A stretch of DNA of 64,000 bases from Myxocyprinus asiaticus. Taxonomy: Eukaryota > Chordata > Actinopteri > Cypriniformes > Catostomidae. The DNA lies in contig NC_059347.1 of NCBI RefSeq assembly GCF_019703515.2, forward strand, positions 18,808,001 to 18,872,000. Direction: 5' to 3'. Positions 1-11,731 of this stretch are shown one piece after another. The notes under the pieces were generated by a model. That model was not told the origin of the DNA, did no database searches, and was given only the letters and a program-made list of their open reading frames with translations. The translations under genes were made by a program, and so were the position numbers. The stretch's first letter is position 1. Each line of letters starts with the position of its first letter.

Positions 1-352
1 CCCTGCCCTCCAACACAAACACGGCCACCACTGCTCATTGCACACTCACTGCGACCAACGGCCCGTCCCTAAATGGTCAATGACTTTTAAATAGCAGGCA
101 ATAGAGTGTACGTGAATGGCAAATCAGCTAATTTGACTCTGTCATTCACTCATTCGAGTCCATTGCCTTGAAAACGTCTTTCATTTAAAGCCTGAAGCAA
201 TCTTCCAGATGATTGAGGGCTGTTATTATCAACCTCAAACAATTAATGTCACATTACTTTACATGCATTATCCCCTTCATTAAGCACTTTATGTAGGGAG
301 CAAATGGTACTTTTAAAAGCCATATATACATGAGTGGAGAGAAAGAGAATGA

Positions 353-383
<31 letters not shown>

Positions 384-683
384 TGTGTGGGAGAGAAAAA
401 GTGAAAGAGAGATAGAAAGAGACAAAGATACACACTCTCCCACAGTGGCCACCCAGGTGTATAGTGCTCATTATGAAACTTCAAATGACTTCCTTTCTGA
501 GAGGTGAACTGGGAAAATATTGAAGCTCTCCAGGAAGAATTAACATAATAAAACCTTTTCAATCCTATCATGTTTGACATTAGAAAAGTCAAAGTTATAA
601 AATGCTAACTACTGTATAAAAGGAAGATAAGAAGATCAAAAAAGTGGACAGTACACAAACCTCTGCAAGTGAAACATACTGTA
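1..683. other. Unassigned DNA with a GA microsatellite
   Basis: No coding exon is recognisable. The only clear structure is a purine-rich (AG)n tract and its degenerate continuation at about 355-425. The open frames across it are Ser/Leu or Arg/Glu low-complexity translations of the repeat. Confidence 0.6.
355..425. repeat. (AG)n microsatellite
   Basis: A pure AG run of about 26 bases is followed by degenerate GAGA-rich sequence, all on one strand. Confidence 0.85.
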
Positions 684-1135
684 CAGTGGCCTATTTGGAC
701 ACTTATGTCACACTTAAAATGTCTGATTGTCATAGCATTAGATGCAAAATATCATTTTAACTGGCATCTGCAAACAAATGATGCTCGAGCTTTTCTAAGA
801 ACTAACTTCACCTTTCTGAGCTATTTTTGTAATTACATTTAACCAACTGGTGTCATGGTGATTTTAATGGATGTATGAAGTCAGTTCCCTTCAAGTTCAC
901 ACAGGTGTTCTAGCAGAGTAACCACAGATGTAGTTTCACAACAAGAAAGTGTCCAAATGTTTTGTCTACATCTTGAACATTATATAATTTAAAATCCTGC
1001 TTTTGTGAAATGCTTTGCATGAAAAGTGTGCTTGTGCTGTCTTTAAAATAAATGGCACTTCGTTTGATATTTTATTATCTAATGCAACAACATTCATCGA
1101 ATTTGAAGGGTGCCAATAGTTTTTTGGGGCCACTG
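684..1135. mobile_element. Non-autonomous TIR element, CAGTGGCC family
   Basis: The element starts CAGTGGCC and ends GGGGCCACTG, giving short terminal inverted repeats. It is flanked on both sides by TA (682-683 and 1136-1137), the target duplication expected for Tc1/mariner-type insertion. It is about 452 bp and has no transposase. A relative lies at 48835-49506: both contain a block close to GATATTTTRTTATCTA near one end and an AGCAGAGTAACCACA block, the latter in opposite orientation. Assignment to Tc1/mariner is inferred from the TA flanks and could be wrong. Confidence 0.7.
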
Positions 1136-2601
1136 TATTAGTTGGACACCATGGAGCCAGGTTCAAGAGTAATTATGAGCAATGTTTCTGAATTGCTTTG
1201 GTCTGAATAGTTTGAGCAACATGTTCAGTTTGAATAGGGAGATGCAGTGCTTTGTGTGTGTGCTCGATTTAATGAGCAATAGGAATTCATGAGATGACTC
1301 AGTCAATATCAGTTTGTCAATACATTGGGTAAATTGAGTAGGTATCACTTATGTTAGTACCATCAAGTCAAGCTGGTTACCCAGAGTGAGGGCAGAATAA
1401 GAGACAGAAAAGAAGAGAGAAAGATAAAGAAAATGACTGAACAATATCACAAGTTAATCTAACTTTCATCTGTCTTAAAAGACTTAATACAAAAACAATT
1501 TTAGCATCTGTAGGGCCAAAATACCAAAGTGAAAGGGTAATGATCCAGGACAGATTTGATGAGAAAAAAAATCAATGGCTTTGTCGATATTTTCTATAAC
1601 AGACTCTCAGTCGGGAGCTTGGTGCAGCAATGGGTGCAGAAAACACGATAGATCTTCAAAAGTTCACAAGTAGGTGTTCCAGTGCCTCAATGCTCACTGA
1701 TGGAGGCAACCCAGTCTCATGACAAGTTGTAATAATAGTACGAGATAGCGAAATTGTACGCTTTGGCTCATTCAGAAACGTTCGACTTCTACTCCCATAG
1801 AACAAATAAACCCAAACACCCCAATACCCCAACCCAAACCCAAACCTAACCATAAAGTCTAACCCGTTACCCTATCCCTCAACATATCCATGATTAGAAG
1901 AGGAAAATAGCTTTTCTGTACCACACAGGAAAGTAAGAATTGGGGTTTATGTAAGCATTTAACAGGTTACTGACATACGTATTATCAGTCATTTGTATTA
2001 CATAAAAACATATGGAATGAGTAACCAAATTTGTTCATAGACATTTCCCTTCTTAAAATCAAGTGCTGGATAGGAGGCTAGCTAAAATGTGTTGCTTGTA
2101 TTGTCTTGATTTGAAATGCTTTTTATTGATTGGTTGGTATAAAGTTCTTCGAGCCATGCCGTACGATATCTAACGAATTAACCATCTCGAACAAATTATT
2201 ACGGGTTGTCATGAGACTATGTTGGATGGAAGAAGTAGCTTGATTGAAGAGGAAGACTTGATAATATATTAGCTCTCCCTGTATTTTAGAGTAAGCCGTT
2301 GGTAATGAATCTTTTTGCATAATAAAATGAACCAATGTACAATACACGACTGAACGTGCCATGACGCAGTGTGCCAAACTGTGGAAGGAAAATGTTAACA
2401 AAATCCTTAAAAATGAATTAAACTGGCATTAGTAAAGCAATTAGAGTGATCCCATGGAGGACTTGGCAAAGTACCTCTGAGCAGCATAAAATGAAAAAAA
2501 CCCAGGCTTTTCAATGTAACCTAACATGGGGGTGTAATTAATTAAATTTGATCAGATTACAAAACATTAAATTAAAAGAATGTTCCATCTTAATTACAAA
2601 T
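1136..2601. other. Unassigned DNA
   Basis: No conserved exon or RNA gene is seen. A C-rich patch at about 1806-1870 has several AACCCAAAC/AACCTAACC units that look superficially telomere-like but are irregular. The segment 1610-1870 may belong to an unidentified interspersed repeat. Confidence 0.4.
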
Positions 2602-2955
2602 TAAGCTCTATCAACAGCATCTGTGACATACTGTCCGTTACCACCAAAATGATTTTGACTTCTTGTACTGTTTGTAAAAACAAACAAAAAAATGTGTTGA
2701 AATAATGTAAGTGGAGTTTAATTTGAAATCCGAGAACAATGGAAGTCTATGGGGCAATAGTTAAAATACACGTACAATGAAAATCTATGGTGCAATACAA
2801 TACCAATTCCTGACGGTATGTTGCCCAGTAGACTTCCATTATAAGCAGCCCACAACTGTCAAAGCAGTATCTGTTTGTTTTTACAAAATGTGAGACGAGT
2901 CAAAAGTACTTTCTGTTTTTTTCATGCCACAGATGCTGTCGATATAGTGTAAGTT
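2602..2955. mobile_element. Foldback MITE-like element
   Basis: The outer arms are imperfect reverse complements. The left arm reads ATCAACAGCATCTGTGAC and the right arm contains the complement of ATCGACAGCATCTGTGGC. A second internal pair follows: GGAAGTCTATGGGGCAA at about 2740 against TTGCCCAGTAGACTTCC at about 2820. The whole segment could fold on itself. It has no coding capacity, and I cannot name the family. Confidence 0.65.
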
Positions 2956-5900
2956 GTATTTAACCTGGTTTATCCTTTTAAACTGCTTATTTTACAATTT
3001 TGACATTGTGAGTGTTCTCCTTGTCTGGGATGCATTTTAACAAGGCATGTAAAAATATGTAAATTTGACTTTGTGAGAGCTTTGAGTCAAGACACTTGCT
3101 GTTCAGGAATGTCAACAGAAGACTTTCAGAATTGCAGGATTTCAGCAGTGTGTATAATCTTGCCTTTGATGCCTGCCGTTTTCGCTCATCATGACTTAAA
3201 CATTTTTGTCCTCAGTCTGAAGTTAATCCAGTGGATTCTACACTGAACATTCAGCCACATTATGGCATGGTTCCTTTTCTTCCTCCTTTCCCATGGAGTC
3301 TATTTACCTACTATAGGAAATAATTCGGGGCCTGTGGATCTTAACAGATGAAAAGATCAGTCTCAGCTCAACAGTTGGACAGTGCCATCATATTGCACAA
3401 TAGTGTATGTCACTCACTGCTAACTTAAAGCCTCTTCCATTTCTCTTAGGATGGTTAAAATCTCTTTCTCTCTTTCTCTCAACAGGACAAGCGTCGAGCA
3501 AAGGAGCTGCAAGAGGGTGGGAGAGCTGGCAAACTCACGCTACACTCCTCAAAACAGTCTCTCCATTCTCCAACTGTTTGCCATTTCAAGGTCCTTTCGC
3601 ATTTATGCTGAAAGGACTCCAGCGTGGCTGAGAATTAATGGATGGGCCAACAAATAAAAATCTCTGAATACCAACTGTCACTTTTTAATTTTTGCTGTTG
3701 CTCTTTGAGTGCCAAGTACAGAATGTGTAATATGTTTCTATGAGAGGATTTAAATAAATTTCAAACATTGCTAAGTCAAAAATACCAGGGGTTTATGAGT
3801 ACACCAGTGGAGGGCTTTTTAACACCAGTCAGTCGTGCCTTTCATGCTTTACTCATATTTTTTGTGTGCAAAGCAATTGAGGCAGGACACAAGATTGAGG
3901 CTAAAGTGCCACGGCCAATGCGGATTCTATGCAGAATTTGAATGGATTTAATAAATAAGTGGATTATTTAACATAATTTAAACTTTGCCTGTCAGAATCA
4001 ACAAATACTTGCACCCCTTGTTGAGAAGTTGTATATTGTCATGTTTAATGAGTCATACTGTATGCAGCAAAAAAAAAAGTGTTATTCAGAGACATCTCTG
4101 AGCAGTTGAATATGCTGCTTTCCACCTGTGAATACGAACCGATCCATATCAATGTCTTACAGGTTTAATTAGCCAGAGAATGCTGGCATTCAAGCCCTCC
4201 AGGTGAGCCATTACTCAAGCTAACGTGGCAGCCCTTTACTTTTCAAATGCACTGCTTCTACAATTAAGGCTCTTGACATTTATCTCGACATATACGAATG
4301 ACTTGGAAAACAAAAGGAAATCTGAAATTTGAAAATTATTGAGGGGGACGAGCTCATCACAACCACCAAAAGAAAATCCATGTCTCTCTTTAAATCTATG
4401 CATGCATTAAACAGCCAATTATAGACTTTTCAGCTAAATTAAAAAAATCAAACAAATATGAGGCACAAAATGATTCATTAAGCAAATAAATTGGAAAAGT
4501 TAACATAGAAAATATTTCCAAACATTGTTTGGCCAGCAAATATTGTAATTAATAAATGGTATACTGTAAATGTATGAAATTTAAAACATATGTGACAACC
4601 TGTTCCGATAACAATATGACAACATGCCTGATTTTCATTAAAAATACATTTGTCTTAAGAACACATTTAAACCTGTTCATAAAAATCTGTCTTCATAATA
4701 CTGTATAGTTGCCTGAATGTATGCTAGTTTGATTATGTTCACTTGTTGAGCTATAACAATACAATGATAGCGAATATTTACTTTAGAGGATAAAATTCAC
4801 AAATCTTATTCCAATTTAACAGTGTTTTAAAGTAGGTATTTGAAACCACCATACAAAACCTCTGCTAGTGAAAACACACATTTGCACAATTGTATTCCTT
4901 TGACTCCAAATCTTACCATTACTGAGGTATAGCCCTTGTGACTACTTCCTTGTGTGACAGCTAGCCCAGGTCTCCCCTATGTCATATCTGTTGGTAATTA
5001 GTGATACATCAATGTAACATATGGAAAATCTATATGCATATTTCTATATTACCAGCACAAGGCCTAAAGTGTAAACTTACTTGAATACTCAACATTAACA
5101 ATCTAAAGCAACAAGTAACAAGGCAACTCCTTAGTAATCATTGCGTTATCTCTCTTAATTTCTATTTTTGGGGGGAGGGAATTCACTTTCACCTACACAA
5201 TGCCCTACTCAGTGTGTCTGATAGGTGATCCTCATGGAGGAAGCCTGACTAGCACCCTAACGTTCCGAAATCCAACCCCAGAACCACAGTGAATGAGCTC
5301 AATGCATCTCCTCCTCTGACCCCTCAGAGTGACAGAGCTGACCCAAGACCTGCCCTGGTCACACACCTGGCCTGTAGGTCCAGATGGCACTGATTGGAGC
5401 GATAAGACAGATAAGAGATGCATTCTTACTGTATTGGCATGTGTGCGTGTGTGTGAATGTGAGGGCGACTTGAATATCGCATTACTCTCTCTTGCATGGT
5501 GATGACTTATCTACGTAGTGAGAGTGAGGTTGTTGTAGTTAACAGAAGGTGACTTTGAGGGTGCACCAGTGTCAGAGGCAAAAAGTGACTTACACTGATT
5601 TATTTTCTTGGTGCTTTTGGGGGTTCCCGTGGCCAGCAAAAATATTTCCAGAAAAATGTGCAAACTGTACAAAACAAATCAAATGTACTAAATGCGACTT
5701 TTGGTTATACCAGACTTAATTACTAACTGCTAACAACCTCCTTTTTATTGCTCCTCCTCTATGAATAAACCATATATAGGACTAATTAAGGAAAACAAAG
5801 CAACTAGTCAGAAAACAAACAAGTGCCATGGCATACATTAATTAATACAGAGTATAAGAGAAATTACGCATTTCCACCCTTAGACGTTAAAATATTACGT

Positions 5901-5974
5901 TGTGTAAATATTTCCATAGTTGTTTCCATAGGTTGTTCAGCAAATAAAAATGTAAAGAAAGTAGTTAAGTTAAA
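2956..5974. other. Unassigned non-coding DNA
   Basis: Three kilobases without a recognisable exon, RNA gene or transposon end. Around 4120-4290 the base composition is more balanced and the sequence looks less degenerate than its surroundings, as does 5170-5420. Either could be conserved regulatory DNA, but that is a guess. Short A runs at about 4070 are the only simple repeats. Confidence 0.4.
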
Positions 5975-5975
5975 T

Positions 5976-5987
5976 AATATATATATA

Positions 5988-6074
<87 letters not shown>
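5976..6074. repeat. Compound (TA)n(CA)n microsatellite
   Basis: An alternating TA tract of about 60 bp runs directly into a (CA)n tract of about 36 bp. A Tc1-like element begins at its right edge and TA-rich sequence resumes after that element at about 7295. This suggests that the transposon landed inside the microsatellite. Confidence 0.9.
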
Positions 6075-6079
<5 letters not shown>

Positions 6080-7298
6080 GCGGTCAAAAGTTTGGAATAA
6101 TGTACAGATTTTGCTCTTATGGAAAGAAATTGGTACTTTTATTCACCAAAGTGGCATTCAGCTGATCACAATGTATAGTCAGGACATTAATAACGTGAAA
6201 AATTGACTATTACAATTAGAAAAAAAATTCAGAACTTCTTAAACTACTTCAAAGAGTTCTCATCAAAAAATCCTCCATGTGCAGCAATGACAGCTTTACA
6301 GATCCTTGTTATTCTAGCTGTCTGTTTGTCCAGATACTCAGGTGACATTTCACCCCACACTTCCTGTAGCACTTGCCATAGATGTGACTGTCTTGTCGGG
6401 CACTTCTCGCGCACCTTACAGTCTAGCTGATCCCACAAAAGCTCAATGGGGTTAAGATCCATAACACTCCAATTATCTGTTGTCCAATGTCTGTGTTTCT
6501 TTGCCCACTCTAACCTTTTCTTTTTGTTTTTCTGTTTCAAAAGTGGCTTTTTCTTTGCAATTCTTCCCATAAGGCCTGCACCCCTGAGTCTTCTCTTTAC
6601 TGTACATGAAACTGGTGTTGAGCGGGTAGAATTCAATGAAGCTGTCAGCTGAGGACATGTGAGGCGTCTATTTCTCAAACTAGAGACTCTGATGTACTTA
6701 TCCTCTTGTTTAGTTGTACATCTGGCCTTCCACATCTCTTTCTGTCCTTGTTAGAGCCAGTTGTCCTTTGTCTTTGAAGACTTTAGTGTACACCTTTGTA
6801 TGAAATCTTCAGTTTTTTTGGCAATTTCAAGCATTGTATAGCCTTCATTCCTCAAAACAATGAATGACTGACGAGTTTCTAGAGAAAGCTGTTTCTTTTT
6901 TGTAATTTTTGTCCTAATATTGACCTTAAGACATCCCAGTCTATTGCATACAGTGGCAACTCAAAAACAAACACATAGACAATGTTAAGCTTCACTGAAC
7001 GAACCAAATAGCTTTCAACTTTGTTTGATATAATGGCAAGTGATTTTCTAGTGTCAAATTAGCAATTTAGCATGATTACTCAAGGTTAAGGTGTTGGAGT
7101 GATGGCTGCTGGAAATGGGGCCTGTCTAGATTTGATCAAAAATGACTTTTTTCAAATAGTGATGGTGCTGTTTTTCACATCAGTAATGTCCTGACTATAC
7201 TTTGTGATCAGTTTAATGCCACTTTGGTGAATTAAAGTACCAATTTCCTTCCGAAACAGCAAAATCTGTACATTATTCCAAACTTTTGGCTGCCATTA
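6075..7298 (-). mobile_element. Tc1-like element, internally deleted
   Basis: The ends form inverted repeats of more than 100 bp. The left end begins CACTGGCGGTCAAAAGTTTG, and the right end near 7294 is the complement of TGGCAGCCAAAAGTTTGG. At about 1.22 kb it is shorter than a full Tc1 element (roughly 1.5-1.7 kb) because the middle of the transposase is missing. The right terminus is slightly eroded (CCATTAT in place of CCAGTGTA). The copy at 37706-38915 is the same family and shares the same internal deletion junction. Confidence 0.93.
6244..6906 (-). pseudogene. Tc1-like transposase, catalytic core deleted
   Basis: Read on the minus strand, this starts at an ATT where the sister copy has ATG (6904-6906) and passes a frame disruption. 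It then gives a 163-residue open frame from 6735 to 6244. That frame holds the distal part of the N-terminal paired-type DNA-binding region (CTTKQEDKYIRVSSLRNRRL), the segment RGAGLMGRIAKKKPLL, and KKHRHWTTDNW. It then jumps directly to SVMDLNPIELLWDQLD, the region of the last acidic residue of the DDE triad. The first two catalytic aspartates and everything between them are absent. A further 5-bp loss relative to the sister copy has put the two halves in one frame. It cannot catalyse transposition. Whether a DNA-binding remnant is expressed is unknown. Confidence 0.92.
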
Positions 7299-7324
7299 TA
7301 TATATAAATAACTGTTTAATATTT

Positions 7325-7351
7325 GTTATTTATTTATTTATTTATTTATTT
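7325..7351. repeat. (ATTT)n microsatellite
   Basis: About six TATT/ATTT units just outside the right end of the Tc1-like element. Confidence 0.8.
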
Positions 7352-7536
7352 TTACCACAGATGGCAAAGCCCAAATTTTCACTTCTTTGAGAACACAGTG
7401 TCACCTAAAGCTAAATAAATTATTCTAATGTGCTTATTTGGACATTTTTAATTTTGGTATTTTAGAAGATTCTCTCTCTCTCTCTCTTTATTTAGTTTTT
7501 TCACTTTTCACAAACCAAGTCAAATTTGGGTTTTAG

Positions 7537-8290
7537 AATGGCTACAAAGAAACACATTTCTCAAGAAACTCATCAGACTATTGTTTTTCTGAGATGAAGG
7601 CTATTCCATACACTACTGACTTGGAAGAATAAAACAAACTAGATCTGACAAGGAGAGGGAATTGGATGGCACAGATGCACAACTACAAGAAGACAAGTAC
7701 CTCAAAGACTCTAGTTTGAAAAACAGACTCCTCACTGGTCTTAAACTGACAGCATCAATGAGCAGCACATGACAAACACCAGTTTCATCTGCAAAATTGA
7801 AGAGAAGACTCTGGGATGTTTGACTTTCAGGCAGACTTTCAAAGAAGATGACACATTTGACACTTACAAATAAAAAGAAAAGGTAGAATGTGCAAAACAA
7901 CTTTAAAGGTTGAGTGGTAAATTATTAGAAATGAGTATTATGGATTAACTAATCAAAGTTTAAGTTTTGCACTTTTGTAAGAAATGTTTGGTTGGCAATC
8001 CATGAGAAGTGCCCTTCAAGCCAAAGACATCTTTAGGAAGTGCTGCAGAAAGCATGGGACTTCTGTCAATCTTGAATAAACTGAGTGCTAGAATGCCAGA
8101 GGTGTCATTGCTGCAAGTGGAGGATTCTTGGATGAACAGAAAGTTGTAAGAATACAGCATCTATTTAACCAGAAACAATCATTTGTAACATTAGAAATGT
8201 CATTACAGTTAATCTTGATCAATTTAAAGCATCCTCCTTGGTGAATAAAAGTATAGTTTTCTTTCAAAAACATAATTCCACATTGCACGA
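7537..8290 (+). pseudogene. Old Tc1-like transposase remnant
   Basis: On the plus strand, a start-like ATG at 7538 opens a frame reading MATKKHISQETHQTIVFLR, which matches the N-terminus of the copy at 38540 (MAKKKQLSLETHQSIIVLRT), then hits a stop. Near 7990-8060 another frame reads HEKCPSSQRHL, stop, EVLQKAWD, matching KCPTRQSHLWQVLQEVWG of the Tc1-like C-terminus. Around 8100 the sequence of VIAASGGFLDEQ-type residues follows. At 8195-8285 a diverged copy of the terminal repeat is visible (TTGGTGAATAAAAGTATAG). It carries multiple stops and frameshifts, is much more decayed than its neighbour, and lies in the opposite orientation. Confidence 0.85.
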
Positions 8291-8344
8291 TAGTGATTGA
8301 ATACAGACATCACATGCATTACATAAAAATTACATTATGTATGT

Positions 8345-8347
8345 ACA

Positions 8348-8394
<47 letters not shown>
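8345..8394. repeat. (TA)n microsatellite
   Basis: An uninterrupted TA tract followed by a mixed TATA/CACA-rich zone to about 8520. Confidence 0.9.
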
Positions 8395-8398
<4 letters not shown>

Positions 8399-8529
8399 GT
8401 GTGTGCATGTGCCTATATAAACATACACGACTGCACACACGCACACACATATATACACCGTAGTATGAATTTACATATATACAGTATACTGCATATATAT
8501 ACACTATAGTGTGTATATACATAATGTTA

Positions 8530-9782
8530 ATAAATGTGTAATTTGAATGTTTAATGTTTATTGCAATGCCTATTACAATGTTAAAACGTAATGTGACATA
8601 AAAGTCCAATTGAACCAGCTACTGTAGATCATTTTGCAGGATACACAGAATAACGTTCCGTTATTAGTAATATATAAAGGTCTATATTTTCTAGCACATG
8701 AATTACATTTCATTAATTTTCTTAATAAATCAACATTTTAATTAGAATTGGTGAAATATTTTTATTATGTAGTGACAGTTTTAGAAAAACAATAACCTGT
8801 GTTTTGTTGTACATGTATTGTGACTAGCAACACAGAGATATCAATGTATACCAAATAAATATAATAATAACTTGGTATCATGGTGAGAGTAACGACTGTA
8901 CACAAACAAACTACAAATAGTCTAAAGTGGCAATTTTCATAATCTGAGACCTCTATAAAGTAAAAATGAACCAGAGGCCCCTTTTAACCATATTATCAAT
9001 TAGTAATATCCACATAACATTTATATTGCTTTACACCAGCATTAGAAGTGTGTTTAAAATCAAAGATTCATAAGGGAGACGAATGGACATAAGAAAATAG
9101 AGTATAATCAAGAAGCTATATTCAAAGCTGAACTCAACAATGCTGGTCTACAGAGTCACTTGGTAAATTATAAAATCTTCCCGAGGAGAGAAACGTCCCA
9201 AAAACGGTATTTCCTTTCAGAACAAAACCAATCTCACTTGCATTCACTAAGTGAAATCTGTCTTCAAAAGGCAAGAGGCTATCGGAGACAAATTGCCTTC
9301 ATTTTTTACTAAATGAAAGCATTACAAAAGGAGCCAAATGAAAACAAAATTACTTGAGGTAGGTATCGGGCTGAAAAGACAACACATAAAAGCTCTGCGC
9401 AAGAAAAGAAAGAAAACAGTTTCCGTTCTTGTAAGAAATCCTCAATTGGATCTCCGGAGGGTAGTCTTCTGTCTTATTACCTTCCCCCTTAGCTTTTATT
9501 CATCTATGTATCTGTATTTTAAATGACTCAATTACCCAGAACCCTGTGGTGAAAATTACATATGTTTCCCCCATGTTTCCTTTTTGGGTCTGGGGCACAG
9601 GAGACCTCAATGTGCCTGTACCCCTCCCCCACCCACTCTCTCTGATTCTCCTTTCTTCATCTCTTTTCATTCTCTTGCTCCATCTGTTGCAAAATGAACA
9701 AATATTATGGAGCGCAAGTTCATGTGAGAAATGTACACTTTCTGTAGGCCAGTTTACAGCTTTAGAATAACATTAATGATCA
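8530..9782. other. Unassigned non-coding DNA
   Basis: AT-rich sequence without an exon, RNA gene or recognised transposon end. Short open frames here have no domain signature. Confidence 0.4.
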
Positions 9783-10001
9783 ATATCATCAAAATAATTC
9801 CCATCCCATCAAACTGCTTATGAACTTTCTGATAATTAGTTAATAAATTGTGCTGTGACGTGTTGCGCGGGTCATGAATTTATATATATATAATTTATAT
9901 ATATATATAAATTCATGACCCGCGCAACACGTCACAGCACAATTTATTAACTAATTATCAGAAAGTTCATAAGCAGTTTGATGGGATGGGAATTATTTTG
10001 A

Positions 10002-10007
<6 letters not shown>
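9783..10007. repeat. Perfect palindrome, 110-bp arms
   Basis: Bases 9783-9892 are the exact reverse complement of 9898-10007, with only five bases between them. The arms include unique-looking sequence such as GTGACGTGTTGCGCGGGTCA and are not merely TA repeat. I paired positions across the whole length (coordinates sum to 19790) and found no mismatch outside the loop. No target duplication or transposon terminus is visible at the outer edges. The right arm runs directly into a TA/T tract. Confidence 0.95.
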
Positions 10008-10086
<79 letters not shown>

Positions 10087-10089
10087 TTT
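10004..10089. repeat. (TA)n followed by (T)n tract
   Basis: About 65 bp of alternating TA then about 20 T residues, starting at the edge of the palindrome. Confidence 0.92.
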
Positions 10090-10091
10090 AA

Positions 10092-11215
10092 TAATTTGCA
10101 ATTAAACCAAAGTGGATGAAAATCCATTTAATTCTTCAATGCTTTAGATCTGTATCTCTTATTTTGAATGTTCAACCGGTTCTTTTCAGACTATTAACAT
10201 TCTTAGTTTTCCCATCTGTCTCTATTAATGGAAGGCTTTTCATCCTTGAACTGAAGCGCTTCCACAATAGTCCGTCCATTTTCAAGAGAAATGGCTTTTT
10301 AGTGGAGTCATTATGCGTTCCTATGTTACATCTCTGCCTCAGGAGTTTGTTTGCAGTAATTGGCTTACCATTGTCTCCTTCAAATCGCCGATATTTACAC
10401 ACATGCACACAAATGCTACCATAGGAACATGTTTGACTTCACAAGACACATCAACAGACCGCAGCAGACCTTCTTCTGCTGAGTCCCATCTGGAAATGCC
10501 TGAATACTTAAGAGGCTTTAGCCATTCAGGACACACTTGCATTTCTTATTGGTTATCATTGTTTTATCCCACAGCGAGGAGAGAGCCAAGAAAAGTGGTT
10601 ATGTAGTGGCACAGTTAGTGGGCTGATGTCAAATGTGACCTGCGTGGCATTCTTAAGGCACTCTTAAGGTCGTGTTTTGTCTGCTTTTGTCTGGAGAGCT
10701 CTTCAGTGTCCATGATTTTCCACTTGGTGGGGCCTCTTTACACACACCAACACAATCAGGAAGGGAGCAGAGGCTGTGTTGATTGAGTCAACAGCGAGTC
10801 CTGCATAGAAATATGCTTGAGGATGTCACACTGTTGCATTCACACGCTTAGATAAACAATTGAGTGAGCAGCAGCATGCATGCATACACCATGTATACTC
10901 GCTCGTCTCACAAACAGATCTCTGTACAATGAACTGGCAGTCTACTGTATTTACTACTGTATAAGTGGATTTGATGCATTATGCATCCATGGACTTTTTT
11001 TTATATCAACATCAAGTTTAAATGTTAATATGATTATAAAATGTATAAGGAAAAATGATTATCTAATGTCCTTTCCAAAATACTACATGTAGTATTTGTA
11101 CTTTAAAAATTAATTTGTCACACTGCATGACTATTTAATTGAAATGTAAGGTCACTTAAGTCATGTTAAATTAAAAATTAGGAAAAAACTAACAGTAACT
11201 GATTACAACAAAATA
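10092..11215. other. Unassigned non-coding DNA
   Basis: No coding exon or known repeat is recognised. The section 10420-10800 has balanced composition. The open frames seen on both strands overlap each other and lack domain features. Confidence 0.4.
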
Positions 11216-11219
11216 AATT

Positions 11220-11253
11220 AAAATAAACAAACAAACAAACAAATAAATAAATA

Positions 11254-11285
<32 letters not shown>
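11220..11285. repeat. Compound (AAAC)n(AAAT)n(AAT)n microsatellite
   Basis: Successive AAAC, AAAT and AAT units in one tract. Confidence 0.9.
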
Positions 11286-11286
<1 letters not shown>

Positions 11287-11419
11287 CAAAATGGAGGAAA
11301 GTTACAGTTATTTTTCTTATTATTTAACCACCTTTTTCACGTAATTTAAAAAGTCACTTAAGTCCTGCAGTGCAAAAATGTATCTTTAAAAGTACAAATA
11401 ATCCACATAGTTTCTCAAT

Positions 11420-11731
11420 AAAGAGATAGTTCAGAAATTTTAAAATAATGAAAATGCTCTCCTCATTTACTCACCCTCATATTGTTCCAAACCCATATAA
11501 CTTTCTTCCTTCCATGGATCACCAAAGGAGTGGTCAGGTAAAACATTAGGGACTGACAGCTTCAGTCACCATTCACTTTCACTGAACCTTATTTGTTTTC
11601 CATACAATGATACTGAATGATGATTGAGGCTGTCAGTCCTTAACATGCCTAAACTTCTCCTATGTTTTCCACAGAAGTAAAGATAATCTAAAAAAGTAAA
11701 AATGTTGAATTAGGGTGAACTAAACCTTTAG
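11420..11731. mobile_element. GGATAGTTCACCC-family foldback element, short form
   Basis: A left end resembling GAGATAGTTCA and an internal CTCATTTACTCACCCTCATA block are followed by TTGTTCCAAACCCATATAAC. The right end reads GGGTGAACTAAACCTTTA, roughly the complement of the left end. About 310 bp, non-coding and moderately diverged from the copy at 13149. Confidence 0.8.

Noticed and set aside
249..592. Leu/Ser-rich minus-strand open frames
   Set aside because: They are translations of the (AG)n microsatellite in several frames and have no codon structure.
1806..1870. Telomere-like AACCCAAAC/AACCTAACC units
   Set aside because: The units are irregular and few, and do not form a TTAGGG-type array; more likely part of an old interspersed repeat.
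5823..6206. 127-residue plus-strand frame with Tyr/Ile and Thr/His repeats
   Set aside because: It is produced by the (TA)n(CA)n tract and runs into the transposon terminus.
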